64,000 nucleotides of DNA, from the NCBI GenBank assembly GCA_036478595.1, contig JAZGEF010000009.1, forward strand, positions 89,041 to 153,040, in the 5' to 3' direction. Both the position numbers and the translations under genes were made by a program. This DNA is from Granulosicoccus sp036478595. GTDB taxonomy: Bacteria > Pseudomonadota > Gammaproteobacteria > Granulosicoccales > Granulosicoccaceae. Below are positions 25,128-34,457 of the stretch, piece by piece. The notes under the pieces were generated by a model. That model had not been told where the DNA came from and searched no databases. It worked only from the letters and a program-made list of their open reading frames with translations. Position 1 is the first letter of the stretch, and every line of letters starts with the position of its first letter.

Positions 25128-26718
25128 TGATAACGGGTGCTGTCTCGAAGGTGTGATACGGCGCAGGTGAATCAACTGTCCACTCCAGGCCACGCGCACC
25201 CTCCCATACTTCACCCGTTGCTTTTTCGCCACCCTGAACACACTTAACAATGATGTAAACAAACAACAGCTGCGAGAAACCAAAACCGAATGCACCAATG
25301 GTGGCAACGAAGTTCCAGTCAGCAAACTGCAGGCTGTAATCAGGTATCCGACGCGGCATGCCCGCCAAACCAACAAAGTGCATTGGGAAGAACAGTACGT
25401 TTACGAAGATGGTTGAGATCCAGAAATGCCACTTGCCCAAGGTTTCGTTGTACATGTTGCCAGTCCACTTGGGTATCCAGTAGTAGGTAGCTGCCATTAG
25501 TGAGTAGATAGCGCCTGGTACCAATACGTAGTGGAAGTGAGCCACAACAAAGTAAGTATCGTGATACTGAATGTCAGCAGGCGTGATCGCCAACATCAAA
25601 CCAGACAAACCACCAATGGTAAACATGATGACGAAGCCAATCGCAAATAACATCGGTGTTTCAAACGACATAGAACCGCGCCACATAGTAGAGACCCAAT
25701 TAAATACTTTTACGCCGGTTGGCACCGAGATCATCATCGTCGAGAACATAAAGAACAACTCGGCGGCCAGCGGCATACCCGTTGTAAACATGTGGTGGGC
25801 CCAAACGATGAACGACAGGAACGCGATTGATGCTGTTGCATACACCATTGAGTCGTAACCAAACAACGGCTTGCGTGCAAACGTTGGAATGATAGAAGAC
25901 ACGATGCCAAAAGCCGGCAGGATCAAGATATAGACCTCAGGATGACCAAAAAACCAGAAAATGTGCTGGAACATAACCGGATCGCCACCACCTGCCGCAC
26001 TAAAGAAGCTGGTATCGAAAAAGCGATCGGTGAGCAACATTGTTACTGCACCAGCAAATACTGGAATTGTGGCAACAAGCAAGAACGCAGTGATCAACCA
26101 CGTCCATACGAACATTGGCATTTTCATTAACGTCATGCCTGGTGGGCGCATGTTGAAGATAGTGGCCACAATGTTGATCGAACCCATTACCGACGAGATA
26201 CCCAAAAAGTGAATAGCAAAAATGACGTAAGCAAAGCTATCACCCATCTGCAGCACTAGAGGCGGGTAAAGAGTCCAACCACCCGCTGGGCCACCACTGT
26301 CCATAAATAACGTAGATAACATAATGGTGAACGCGAAAGGCATGATCCAGAAGCTCCAGTTATTGAGCCGTGGCAATGCCATATCAGGTGCGCCGATCAT
26401 CATCGGAATCATCCAGTTAGCAAGGCCAACAAATGCCGGCATTACTACACCGAAGATCATGACAATCGCGTGCAGAGTCGTCATGGAGTTAAAAAACATT
26501 GGATCAACAAACTGCATGCCAGGAGCACCGAGCTCTGCGCGAATAATCAGCGCCATGGCACCACCGATGAAAAACATCAATAGTGAGAACCACAGATACA
26601 TAGTACCGATGTCTTTATGGTTGGTTGTGGTAACCCAACGCATTAAGCCTGGCGCAGGCCCGTGATGATCGTCGTGATTGTCATGAGCATCAGTGTGGGT
26701 GTTATCAGAATAGCTCAT
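25105..26718 (-). CDS. ctaD: Cytochrome c oxidase subunit I
   Basis: The 537-residue protein has about twelve helices and the subunit I ligands: the heme a histidine in TTLHAIVMIFG, the CuB ligand and cross-linked Tyr in WFFGHPEVYIL, the two histidines in WAHHMFTTG and the late pair in VVAHFHYVL. It is the catalytic subunit that reduces oxygen and pumps protons. A polar N-terminal extension rich in His and Asp precedes the first helix. The gene overlaps coxB's stop codon by one base and is the second gene of the cluster. Confidence 0.97.
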   Translation of the reverse strand: MSYSDNTHTDAHDNHDDHHGPAPGLMRWVTTTNHKDIGTMYLWFSLLMFFIGGAMALIIRAELGAPGMQFVDPMFFNSMTTLHAIVMIFGVVMPAFVGLANWMIPMMIGAPDMALPRLNNWSFWIMPFAFTIMLSTLFMDSGGPAGGWTLYPPLVLQMGDSFAYVIFAIHFLGISSVMGSINIVATIFNMRPPGMTLMKMPMFVWTWLITAFLLVATIPVFAGAVTMLLTDRFFDTSFFSAAGGGDPVMFQHIFWFFGHPEVYILILPAFGIVSSIIPTFARKPLFGYDSMVYATASIAFLSFIVWAHHMFTTGMPLAAELFFMFSTMMISVPTGVKVFNWVSTMWRGSMSFETPMLFAIGFVIMFTIGGLSGLMLAITPADIQYHDTYFVVAHFHYVLVPGAIYSLMAATYYWIPKWTGNMYNETLGKWHFWISTIFVNVLFFPMHFVGLAGMPRRIPDYSLQFADWNFVATIGAFGFGFSQLLFVYIIVKCVQGGEKATGEVWEGARGLEWTVDSPAPYHTFETAPVINDSTITR

Positions 26719-27917
26719 TAGTTAACTCCCGTATCTGTTACAAGTTGCGGTTGCGTTAGCAACGTTTGTTGCTGGCCTTGGCGAATTGTTTTAAGCGTAG
26801 ACGGTTGTAGTGTGTCGCCAGTTTCGTTACCAAAGGCATTACGTTGGAACGTGATAACGGCAGCCAGATCTGAATCGCTTAGCTTGCCAGAGAAACCTTG
26901 CATGGGCGTTTCACTCACACCATTAAGAACCGTTTCGATGTGTTTATCGATGTCACCGGTAACAATGTGGCTACCGCCAATCGCTGGGAACATACCTGGT
27001 ATACCCTGACCACCTTTTTGATGGCAGCTCATACAGTTTGATTGATAAACCGCTTCGCCAGTTGCGACAAGCTCTTCGTGCTGCCAATCGCGATCAGCAT
27101 CAACGCTTGCTTCAGCAACTGCGTTTTGTTGATCAACTACCCACTGGTCGTATTCGCCCTGCTCAAGCGCAACAACTACGATAGGCATAAAACCGTGGTC
27201 GCGACCGCAAAGTTCTGCACACTTGCCGCGATATATACCAGGCTCATCAATGCGGGCCCAGTTTTCGTTTATAAATCCTGGGATGGCATCCTTCTTAACC
27301 GACAGTTCAGGCACCCACCAGCTATGTATAACATCAGCTGCTGTGTGTAGAAAACGGATCTTCTTGCCAACGGGTACCACTAGCGGGTTGTCGACTTCTC
27401 TTAAGTAGATGTCGCCAAACTGCCCAAGATCAACCTCAGCTCCCTGTTGGCGCGCCGCATTGTGCTCACGATCTAATTGCGAGTAAAACTCGATACCTTC
27501 ATCAAGGTATGAGTAATGCCAGCGCCACTGATAACCGGTTACACCGATTGTCATATCTGAATCGCTGAAGTCTTCCATTTGCACTAAAACCTTGGCAGCC
27601 GGGATAGACATGGCGATAAGAATGATAAGCGGGACGATGGTCCAGACGATTTCAACCGCTGTACTTTCATGAAAATCAGAAGCAACTGCGCCTTTTGATT
27701 TACGGTGAGCAAACATTGAATAAATCATTACGGCAAAAACAAGCACGCCAATAATGCAGCAAATGTAGAAAATACGCATATGTAGCGTATACACTTCTCT
27801 ACTGATTTCGGTTACGCCTACAGGCATATTTAATGCACCCCAATCCGCAGATGCGCCAAACGGCAGCGCAAGCAAAAACACGGCGAGGAGCATCCAACGA
27901 CTAACGTCAGAACGCAT
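26718..27917 (-). CDS. ctaC: Cytochrome c oxidase subunit II with fused cytochrome c domain
   Basis: From ATG 27917, 9 bp after a GGAG site, the product is 399 residues; an ATG 15 bp upstream overlaps that site and is less likely. It has a signal peptide, two membrane helices, the CuA domain (HSWWVPELSVKKDAIPGF and CAELCGRDHGFM) and a C-terminal class I cytochrome c domain with CMSCHQ and a later methionine (TPMQGFSGKL). The heme domain makes this a caa3-type subunit that can accept electrons through its own cytochrome. It is the first gene of the minus-strand oxidase operon. Confidence 0.96.
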   Translation of the reverse strand: MRSDVSRWMLLAVFLLALPFGASADWGALNMPVGVTEISREVYTLHMRIFYICCIIGVLVFAVMIYSMFAHRKSKGAVASDFHESTAVEIVWTIVPLIILIAMSIPAAKVLVQMEDFSDSDMTIGVTGYQWRWHYSYLDEGIEFYSQLDREHNAARQQGAEVDLGQFGDIYLREVDNPLVVPVGKKIRFLHTAADVIHSWWVPELSVKKDAIPGFINENWARIDEPGIYRGKCAELCGRDHGFMPIVVVALEQGEYDQWVVDQQNAVAEASVDADRDWQHEELVATGEAVYQSNCMSCHQKGGQGIPGMFPAIGGSHIVTGDIDKHIETVLNGVSETPMQGFSGKLSDSDLAAVITFQRNAFGNETGDTLQPSTLKTIRQGQQQTLLTQPQLVTDTGVN

Positions 27918-28029
27918 ACTGATGATCTCCAAAAAATAACTAAAACTGTTTGCGTTTACTCAAAAGCCAACAAAAACATCTAACTCTCGAACAACCGCCT
28001 GTATCTGTTGCCACACCCACTCGAGTCAA

Positions 28030-28497
28030 CTACAAGCGATCTCGTAGTTCGGTGTACAGCGTGCGTTTTTCGTCACGCCCCAAGCTCTTGCCCAGTGGAT
28101 AGCGCTTGCCGTGCGCAGATAAACTGAGATCACCTGTTTCAAATTCATTGTCGGAACATCTGTAATTAAGCTTGCTCCATTGCCGCGGCAAATTAACCGT
28201 GACCTCCGGCTCCTGGTAACCCCATTCCAATAGGATCGCCTGAGGCTGGATTGTGATGACTTCCTGTTTGCCCAATCGGCGTACCGTAGCGTGCAAACAA
28301 AACAATACAAACACTATTTCGGCACCGGCAAATGGAATAATCATCCAGAACCCCATAAAGGCCATTGCGACGGCAATGCCCATGCAAATCACCCCTAAAC
28401 TTGCCGCCAACAGCAAATTGGCTCGCCAGCTCATCGATTGGTTAGCTTTCACCACCAAGCGGGTGTGTTGCAACTGTGGTTGTTGGATTTGGATCAT
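28030..28497 (-). CDS. DUF2244 family membrane protein
   Basis: The 155-residue protein has two adjacent membrane helices (about residues 28-68) followed by a soluble domain with ITIQPQAILLEWGYQEPE and SKLNYRCSDNE, the DUF2244 pattern. DUF2244 genes often lie next to coxB in proteobacteria, as here (about 110 bp upstream, same strand). Function unknown; the location suggests a link to respiratory complex assembly, which is only an inference. Confidence 0.8.
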   Translation of the reverse strand: MIQIQQPQLQHTRLVVKANQSMSWRANLLLAASLGVICMGIAVAMAFMGFWMIIPFAGAEIVFVLFCLHATVRRLGKQEVITIQPQAILLEWGYQEPEVTVNLPRQWSKLNYRCSDNEFETGDLSLSAHGKRYPLGKSLGRDEKRTLYTELRDRL

Positions 28498-28573
28498 TGC
28501 TGCACCATTACCGAAAACCTACTCTACAGCTTAGTGCGTGAACGACGCCCTTGCCAGCCTAGTATTATCGCAT

Positions 28574-29476
28574 TTACTTACGCAAAGCGGTCGTAAAACT
28601 ATCAAGAGAAATTGTGTAACCCTCATCTGTTTGTCTGCCTGTGGGTAAATCACCCTTCCAACCATGGCCATGTACTAACTCGAGTGTCGTCGCGAAGCGT
28701 TTGCCTGTCGGTTTTGCGGCAGTATCCAAGCGCGTAGTTACCCGCTTATTCATCAATCCTTTGCGCCGCCCAGTGGCTAGATTGCCGGCACCCACCGCAC
28801 GCAATTCAGCCTGCAATGCCGCAATATTAGGGTAATTCACGCTGATGAGTTCTCGATCAAGCACCGGTGCCGACAACCCTGCCGCCAAAAGCGCGTCGCC
28901 AATGTCGTGCATATCCACCAGGCCAAAACTGTGCTCGTACGTATCTATAGTTTCCCAAGCACGGCGGTACTCTTGTAATGTATCGGGCCCAGCACTGGTA
29001 AATAATAAAGCACCCTGTGGTTTCAATACCCGCACCGCCTCATCAAATACCCGTTGTGGTTCGGCGCACCAAGGAAGTAACAGGTTAGAAATAACGATAT
29101 CGAACTGAGCACTTTCCAATGGCAACTGGTGTGGGTCGGCCGTAATCAGCTCGGGGGATTGGCTGCCTTGCCAAGGCTTCCACCAAGTTTTGCTTAATTT
29201 TCGAGCACCCTTAGGGGGCGCGACTGCCTCGCCAACATGAAAATCGACTCCCACGATACGGGCATTAGGGAAGCGCTCAGCCAGAGCATATGCCTGAAAA
29301 CCGTCACGACAGCCTAGATCCAGAATCGCCTCAGGCTCCAGCTTCATTACAGACAGCCGCTCGAGCATGCGCTCGGATGCCGCTTGGAAAACCGCCGAAT
29401 GCTCAGTAAATGAACATGCTCGACGCCGAAAGACTCGGGCCACAGCAGCGGGGGTATCGGGCTGGATCAGGGACAT
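28574..29476 (-). CDS. bioC: Malonyl-ACP O-methyltransferase BioC-like
   Basis: The 300-residue methyltransferase has the SAM motif ILDLGCRDGFQAYALAERFP, the following ARIVGVDF and the BioC-like segments FDIVISNLLLPWC and RVLKPQGALLFTSAGPDTLQEYRRAWETID. BioC methylates malonyl-ACP so that it can enter fatty acid synthesis as a pimeloyl precursor of biotin. No other bio gene is in the window, so the name rests on sequence pattern alone. The C-terminal part (about 200-300) is the typical BioC extension. Confidence 0.78.
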   Translation of the reverse strand: MSLIQPDTPAAVARVFRRRACSFTEHSAVFQAASERMLERLSVMKLEPEAILDLGCRDGFQAYALAERFPNARIVGVDFHVGEAVAPPKGARKLSKTWWKPWQGSQSPELITADPHQLPLESAQFDIVISNLLLPWCAEPQRVFDEAVRVLKPQGALLFTSAGPDTLQEYRRAWETIDTYEHSFGLVDMHDIGDALLAAGLSAPVLDRELISVNYPNIAALQAELRAVGAGNLATGRRKGLMNKRVTTRLDTAAKPTGKRFATTLELVHGHGWKGDLPTGRQTDEGYTISLDSFTTALRK

Positions 29477-29788
29477 GGGCAGGGGCTGACAAATAAATTG
29501 AAGATAGTTTACCTATTTCAAGGTGATACGGATCAGCTCAGCAAACGCGCGTATTGTTTTGGCGATATCTACCTTGCCACCAGCTCGACCAATCGCCCAG
29601 ACTAGGCCGATAACTTTCGATCAACGCTTGCTAACTCTTTTCTGCGCGCTAAGAGATGGCTACCCGACACTAATTGATAAAGTTGGGAATCGTTCAGATG
29701 CTCACACTCAATGACATATCTTATCATCTGGAATTTTCGCTGCCACAGCAAAGATTGAATCAGCAAGCAATGATTCAACAACATCAGA
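29477..29788. other. Gap with a possible coding remnant
   Basis: No complete gene is visible. On the minus strand a frame from about 29626 to a TAG at 29513 reads IGLVWAIGRAGGKVDIAKT and then RAFAELIRITLK, which looks protein-like. The sequence before it continues only after a frame change (HLLARRKELASVDR in another frame). It may be the 3' end of a broken gene; I cannot name the family. Confidence 0.35.
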
Positions 29789-30730
29789 TTAAGTGGCTTG
29801 ATCAATGTGCATAGGAAGCGGCTTACCCCTATCATCTCGATTTCGATCAGCTATTGACACAATTTCGAGCGAGAAGAGATGCACACCCGGCTTTTTGTGG
29901 TGTACATAATGAAGGTCTGAATTATTGCCCGCTTCAAGCACGTAAGGTCGAGTGGCGTCATGGAAGCCATGCCAGGAAAACACGAATTGGTGGATAACCC
30001 AGCCGCGCCCGAAGTACAACATCATCGGCACCATCGCCAGATAAGGCTCGATTATTATCGCCAGTAAAATCACACCAAAACCACGCATACAAGCAACAAT
30101 CAGTTTTTTTCGGAGTCGGTTTCTGTTCATCACCTTGAAATATCGAATCGTATCGACGGGAAATAACATAGAGAGCTGCAAAATACTCAGTGACTTTACA
30201 AAATCAAGGATGCTGCTCTGATCAAAACGAAGTGTTGATTGCCAGTCGGCCGGCCCGTTGTTTTCGATATGATGATGGTAGGTGTGCATTAAATACTAAA
30301 CATCAGGAAGCCAGAAAAATAGTGGCCATACTAAGTAACGTCACATCCACTCCAGATCATAAAGCAACCTCGCCATCGGACCTGGATTGTCTAGGGTTGC
30401 GACTAAGCTGTTGCGTGAGTGGGAGGCAACATGCTCCACTACCACGAATTCCACCAGAAACGTTACGATTACCAATGCATTCACTGCCACCCAAAATGGT
30501 ATCGAAAAGGGCGTGGAAACTGCGAGCAGCACCAAATTGAACAGTACATACACCGTTATCATCCACGCACCAAGAAACATCCCCCAAGATAGTTCGGCGA
30601 CTTTTAAGCCTTTTGGAACCGGTGCAACACCTTCAGGGGGCAGCCCTAAAATAGACAGTTTTGGCACGCTTGGCCAGTCTCTACCGCAAAGCGCAATGTT
30701 ATAGTGCCCGCCATATACTTGGTTTGCCAA
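29789..30730 (-). pseudogene. Fatty acid desaturase-like gene with two in-frame stop codons
   Basis: Two collinear frames on the minus strand (30730-30341 and 30289-29789) are in the same phase. Between them the sequence reads LEWM, TGA, RYLVWPLFFWLPDV, TAG, YLMHTYHHHIENNG. The TGA fits a lost Trp (TGG to TGA) and the TAG a lost Gln (CAG to TAG). Histidine boxes HTYHHH and LHYVHHKKPG, plus an EHVASHSRN segment, fit a membrane di-iron desaturase or hydroxylase. Joined, the product is about 313 codons. No ATG is found at the 5' end (TTG 30730), only 6 bp from the plsY start, so the 5' end may be lost too. Other genes here use TGA as a normal stop codon, so recoding is unlikely. Confidence 0.75.
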
Positions 30731-30736
30731 TAAATT

Positions 30737-31354
30737 GTGATCACACTCAGCGGAACAACCATAGCGCTTATCGCCGCCACCTTGGCGTATTTGATCGGCT
30801 CTTTATCTACGGCAATTATTGTCTGCAAAATGATCGGCTTGGGCGATCCACGTGATTCTGGCTCGGGTAACCCCGGCGCTACGAATGTGTTGCGAATGGG
30901 TGGCAAGTTTCCCGCAGGGCTAACGTTACTAGGCGATGCCTTAAAAGGCTTTTTGCCAGTGGTGATTACTTGGTTGGTTGTTAAACACCCACCTACGGTT
31001 GCACTGGTTGCGCTAGCATCATTCTTGGGGCATTTGTATCCTGTCTTTTTCGATTTTCGAGGTGGCAAGGGTGTCGCGACTGCGTTGGGTGCATTGCTTG
31101 GCGTTAGTGGCTCAGCTGGTTTATTAGCCTTACTCACCTGGTTGGCATGCAGCCTGACATTTCGGGTGTCGTCTCTGGCGGCATTAATCACAATTGCTTT
31201 GGTGCCTATCTTTCTTGCGATAACAGGCGAGACGGTTTATAGCGTGGCGTTTATTGTAATTGGTGCTCTAGTCTTCTACTGCCATCGAGAAAACATGCAA
31301 CGTATTTTAGCTGGAACGGAACCTAAAATCGGCGACAAGAAAAAACCTCAGTGA
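30737..31354 (+). CDS. plsY: Acyl-phosphate:glycerol-3-phosphate acyltransferase PlsY
   Basis: The 205-residue protein has several membrane helices and the three PlsY motifs: SGSGNPGATNVLR, FLGHLYPVFFDFRGGKGVAT and the late CHRENMQRILAGTEPKIG. It transfers the acyl group from acyl-phosphate to glycerol 3-phosphate, the first step of phospholipid synthesis. The start is GTG at 30737 (VITLSGTTIALI). Confidence 0.95.
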   Translation: MITLSGTTIALIAATLAYLIGSLSTAIIVCKMIGLGDPRDSGSGNPGATNVLRMGGKFPAGLTLLGDALKGFLPVVITWLVVKHPPTVALVALASFLGHLYPVFFDFRGGKGVATALGALLGVSGSAGLLALLTWLACSLTFRVSSLAALITIALVPIFLAITGETVYSVAFIVIGALVFYCHRENMQRILAGTEPKIGDKKKPQ

Positions 31355-31388
31355 GCCAAATCGTTTACTGTTTACCCCAAGTTCAACA

Positions 31389-33017
31389 ATGAAGCTTTCA
31401 CCGCTGCAACTCATATACGTAGTTGCACTACTCGTTGCCAGCAATAATGCGACGGCGCAAACCACTAGCAATACATGCTCACCAATCGACTCTTCAACCG
31501 CTAGTGAAACCCGCACTATCGTGGGCGAAATTACAATAAATGCCAACGATATATTTGATTTAAAGCTTTCCGGCGAAACAAAATATATCCATCGATTTGG
31601 CAATCGCTTTCACAAACAAACTCGAGCTGAAGTCATTGAACAACAACTGTTGTTTAAATCAGGCGATGCATTTGATTTAGCCAAAATTGTAGAAAGCGAA
31701 CGCCTACTTCGCCAAAATGATTATTTAAAATCGGCCACTATCACGGTAGTTGAACGATGTGGCAATGCTATAAAAATTAGTGTCACTACGCGGGATCATT
31801 GGTCGTTAATCCCAAAGATACTGTACAAACGCACTGGTGGTGAAAGCCGTGCTGGCATTGAAGTAACCGAAGCCAACTTATTTGGCTCGGGTAAAGAGCT
31901 AACTTTCTCCTTTGAGCAAGGCGTAGAACGCGACCAAACCATATTAGAATACAGAGATAAACATGTATTCGGCAGTCGTCGGCAGCTCACCCTGCAACGG
32001 CAAGACAACACCGACGGTGAACGCCAGCTGCTTGAATTTAAACTGCCGTTTTATGCACTCGATAGTACTAGAGCTTGGCGCGTTGCGGTAGACCGATCGC
32101 AGCTTTTGTCACCGCTATATACCGATCGTAAAATCACCACTATTTACGACTTGGATTCTCGCTTTGCTGATATCAATTTTGGCTTTTCGAAAGGCCTAGA
32201 GGCCAATACCCTGCACCGCTTTTGGTTTGGTGCACGCTTTGATGAAACCAAGCTCATTGATGTAAGCAACGGTGATGCGCAAGTTGAGTTGCCTGATCGG
32301 CGTTTTGTTTATCCCTACATTGCGTGGCAGTTTCAGCAACCGCACTTCGTTAAACGCAGCAACTTATATATGATGGAACAAGTTGAGGATATTTCCCTTG
32401 GCCACTTTTTTGAAGCTCGCATCGGAATTGCCAGTGAATCATTTGATAGCAGCGTCGATGCGCTGGTGCTCCATACTCAGTATCGCAAAGGGTGGCAAGG
32501 TGGCAACTCACTCGGTTTATTTAGCACGAAGCTCGATACATTCCGCATTGACAGTCAATACGTTAATACCATCGCAAGCCCGCAGATGCAGTGGTTTTGG
32601 TTTCAATCCAGCGGCCGCACCTTAGTTCTCTCAGCCAAGGCCGCAATCGGCGACAAGCTCTTTGCTGAAAATCAATTTTTGGCAGGTGGTGATAACGGTT
32701 TGCGAGGCTACCCGCTACGCATGCAAAGTGGTAGTAGGCGAGTACTACTATCAGCAGAACAACGCTGGTACTTAAATTGGTATCCTTGGAATTTGGTACG
32801 CATTGGCGCGGCTGCATTTTTGGATGCAGGCCGTGCATGGAATTCAGACAATGCCGATCAAGCCGACTGGCTAGGTAATGGAGGCGTCGGTTTGCGCTTT
32901 TTATCAACCCGTCACGCCAATGCACTGGTGGTCCATGTTGATGTAGCAATTCCGTTTGATCAGCGTGAAGATATTGATCGCGTTCAGTTGCTGCTGGGTA
33001 GTAAGGCTGTATTTTAA
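31389..33017 (+). CDS. BamA/TamA-type outer membrane beta-barrel protein with one POTRA-like domain
   Basis: The 542-residue protein has a signal peptide (residues about 1-23), one POTRA-like domain (about 75-135: VIEQQLLFKSGDAFDLAKIVESERLLRQNDYL) and a long beta-rich region ending in Phe (LLLGSKAVF), as outer membrane barrels do. LAGGDNGLRGYPLRMQSGSRRVLLSAEQRW contains an LRGY motif comparable to the conserved (V/I)RGY/F of BamA and TamA barrels. It is too short to be BamA and lacks TamB as a neighbour. Role unknown. Confidence 0.75.
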   Translation: MKLSPLQLIYVVALLVASNNATAQTTSNTCSPIDSSTASETRTIVGEITINANDIFDLKLSGETKYIHRFGNRFHKQTRAEVIEQQLLFKSGDAFDLAKIVESERLLRQNDYLKSATITVVERCGNAIKISVTTRDHWSLIPKILYKRTGGESRAGIEVTEANLFGSGKELTFSFEQGVERDQTILEYRDKHVFGSRRQLTLQRQDNTDGERQLLEFKLPFYALDSTRAWRVAVDRSQLLSPLYTDRKITTIYDLDSRFADINFGFSKGLEANTLHRFWFGARFDETKLIDVSNGDAQVELPDRRFVYPYIAWQFQQPHFVKRSNLYMMEQVEDISLGHFFEARIGIASESFDSSVDALVLHTQYRKGWQGGNSLGLFSTKLDTFRIDSQYVNTIASPQMQWFWFQSSGRTLVLSAKAAIGDKLFAENQFLAGGDNGLRGYPLRMQSGSRRVLLSAEQRWYLNWYPWNLVRIGAAAFLDAGRAWNSDNADQADWLGNGGVGLRFLSTRHANALVVHVDVAIPFDQREDIDRVQLLLGSKAVF

Positions 33018-33018
33018 T

Positions 33019-33041
33019 GTCATCCCTTTGCTAGGACGACA
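33019..33041. repeat. Short hairpin between convergent genes
   Basis: TGTCATCCC and its inverse GGACGACA form an imperfect hairpin exactly between the two stop codons (33017 and 33043). It is a member of the TGTCATTCCC palindrome group and may end both transcripts. Confidence 0.45.
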
Positions 33042-33042
33042 A

Positions 33043-34080
33043 CTAGCCAGGTTTACCCAACTCCTCTAATGGCCATCGCGGCCTGACCATCACATCCAAG
33101 CCACTCTGCTCACCCTGCTTCAAACGCATAGCACCTGCCAAGGCGATCATCGCGCCGTTATCGGTACAAAATGCCAATCGAGGATAATACGCGCGCCCGT
33201 TTAGTTTGGAACACAGCTCATCAGCCTGACTGCGCAATCGCGTGTTGGCACTGACACCGCCAGAGATTACCAGTGTATTGATATTTTCCTGTTTTAAGGC
33301 ACGAGCGCACTTGCCCAGCAAGGTATCCACTACAGCGGCTTCAAATGAAGCGGCTAGATCCTTTTTAAAGTGAGTGTCATCCTCACCGGTGGCCTGATGC
33401 ATCCTCAATCTCGTAATCGCAGCTGTCTTTAAGCCACTAAAGCTAAAATCCAGCCCCGGGCGATCCATCATGGGTCGTGGCAGCTTGATCGCCGTAGCGT
33501 CACCGGATTGAGCCAATTTAGACAGCTCAGGGCCACCTGGGTATGGCAGGCCTAACATTTTTGCCGTTTTGTCAAAAGCCTCGCCCGCAGCATCATCGAT
33601 GGACTCCCCCAACAAGCGATATTCACCCACGCCATCCACCCTAACCAACAAGGTGTGACCACCGGATACCAGTAGGCAAACAAACGGAAATGTTGGTTGA
33701 TCTTCTTCGAGTAAAGGGGCTAACAAATGAGCCTCCATGTGATGCACACCCAGCGCCGGGCAAGCTAGCGCCCAAGCCAGTGATCGAGCCATCATAGCCC
33801 CGCATAATAAGGCTCCAGAGAGCCCAGGGCCTGCGGTATAGGCCACAGCACCCAGCTCAGACACGGTTAAATCCGCCTGCTGTAGCACCTCTTTGCTGAG
33901 CGGAATCAGGCGGCGAATATGGTCTCTTGAGGCTAGCTCAGGCACCACGCCCCCATAGGGAATATGCAGGTCGATTTGACTGAAAAGTACGTTGGCACGC
34001 AAGCCGTTTCCGGCTAGCTCAGTATCAAATACCGCTAAACCGGTTTCATCACAGGAAGATTCGATGCCAAGAATTATCAT
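33043..34080 (-). CDS. tsaD: tRNA N6-adenosine threonylcarbamoyltransferase TsaD
   Basis: The 345-residue protein opens MIILGIESSCDETGLAVFD and contains the metal-binding HxxxH motif (GVHHMEAHLLAP), VCLLVSGGHTLLV and LVISGGVSANTRLR. It transfers the threonylcarbamoyl group to A37 of tRNAs that read ANN codons, acting with TsaB, TsaC and TsaE. It is divergent from rpsU, the classical arrangement next to the macromolecular-synthesis operon. Confidence 0.97.
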   Translation of the reverse strand: MIILGIESSCDETGLAVFDTELAGNGLRANVLFSQIDLHIPYGGVVPELASRDHIRRLIPLSKEVLQQADLTVSELGAVAYTAGPGLSGALLCGAMMARSLAWALACPALGVHHMEAHLLAPLLEEDQPTFPFVCLLVSGGHTLLVRVDGVGEYRLLGESIDDAAGEAFDKTAKMLGLPYPGGPELSKLAQSGDATAIKLPRPMMDRPGLDFSFSGLKTAAITRLRMHQATGEDDTHFKKDLAASFEAAVVDTLLGKCARALKQENINTLVISGGVSANTRLRSQADELCSKLNGRAYYPRLAFCTDNGAMIALAGAMRLKQGEQSGLDVMVRPRWPLEELGKPG

Positions 34081-34086
34081 AGGTGA

Positions 34087-34116
34087 TTGAGTTTACCCGT
34101 TCCAACCCGCTATACT
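34087..34116 (+). promoter_or_regulatory. Putative sigma-70 promoter of rpsU
   Basis: TTGAGT (34087-34092) and TATACT (34111-34116) are separated by 18 bp, upstream of rpsU by about 35 bp, in the short divergent gap with tsaD. Confidence 0.55.
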
Positions 34117-34151
34117 AGGGAGCTTTTTACAATTTTGGTCGGAGATTCAAG

Positions 34152-34367
34152 TTGCCTTCAGTACGAGTAAAAGAAAACGAACCCTTTGAAATGGCTCTAC
34201 GCCGTTTTAAGCGCTCTTGCGAGAAAGCCGGTGTACTTACAGAAACACGGCGCCGTGAATTCTACGAGAAGCCGACCGCAGAACGAAAGCGTAAAGCTGC
34301 TGCCGCTGTAAAGCGTCACCAGAAGAAAGTATCGAAAGAAACTTCACGCCGCGTTCGTATGTACTAG
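34152..34367 (+). CDS. rpsU: 30S ribosomal protein S21
   Basis: The 71-residue basic protein starts MPSVRVKENEPFEMALRRFKR and ends TSRRVRMY, which is bS21. The start codon is TTG at 34152, fixed by the conserved N-terminus and a preceding GGAG site. S21 helps base-pairing between 16S rRNA and the Shine-Dalgarno sequence. In many Gammaproteobacteria rpsU is followed by (yqeY-)dnaG-rpoD; here yqeY follows, but gltD stands where dnaG is expected. Confidence 0.97.
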   Translation: MPSVRVKENEPFEMALRRFKRSCEKAGVLTETRRREFYEKPTAERKRKAAAAVKRHQKKVSKETSRRVRMY

Positions 34368-34457
34368 GTATTGTGCTTGGCTCGCGCCACGCGCAGTTGC
34401 TGCACAAATCACTCGGCGACACACCGTCGCCTGCAACAGTAAGGATTAGCTCGCATC

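Noticed and set aside
29602..29835. 77-codon minus-strand frame between bioC and the desaturase
   Set aside because: No clear start and no family recognised; kept only as part of the gap description.
30290..30343. In-frame TGA in the desaturase read as tryptophan (alternative code or recoding)
   Set aside because: TGA ends many intact genes here (for example at the ATGA overlaps), and a second stop, TAG, follows 14 codons later.
30646..31191. 181-codon frame antisense to plsY
   Set aside because: plsY has all family motifs; the antisense product has none.
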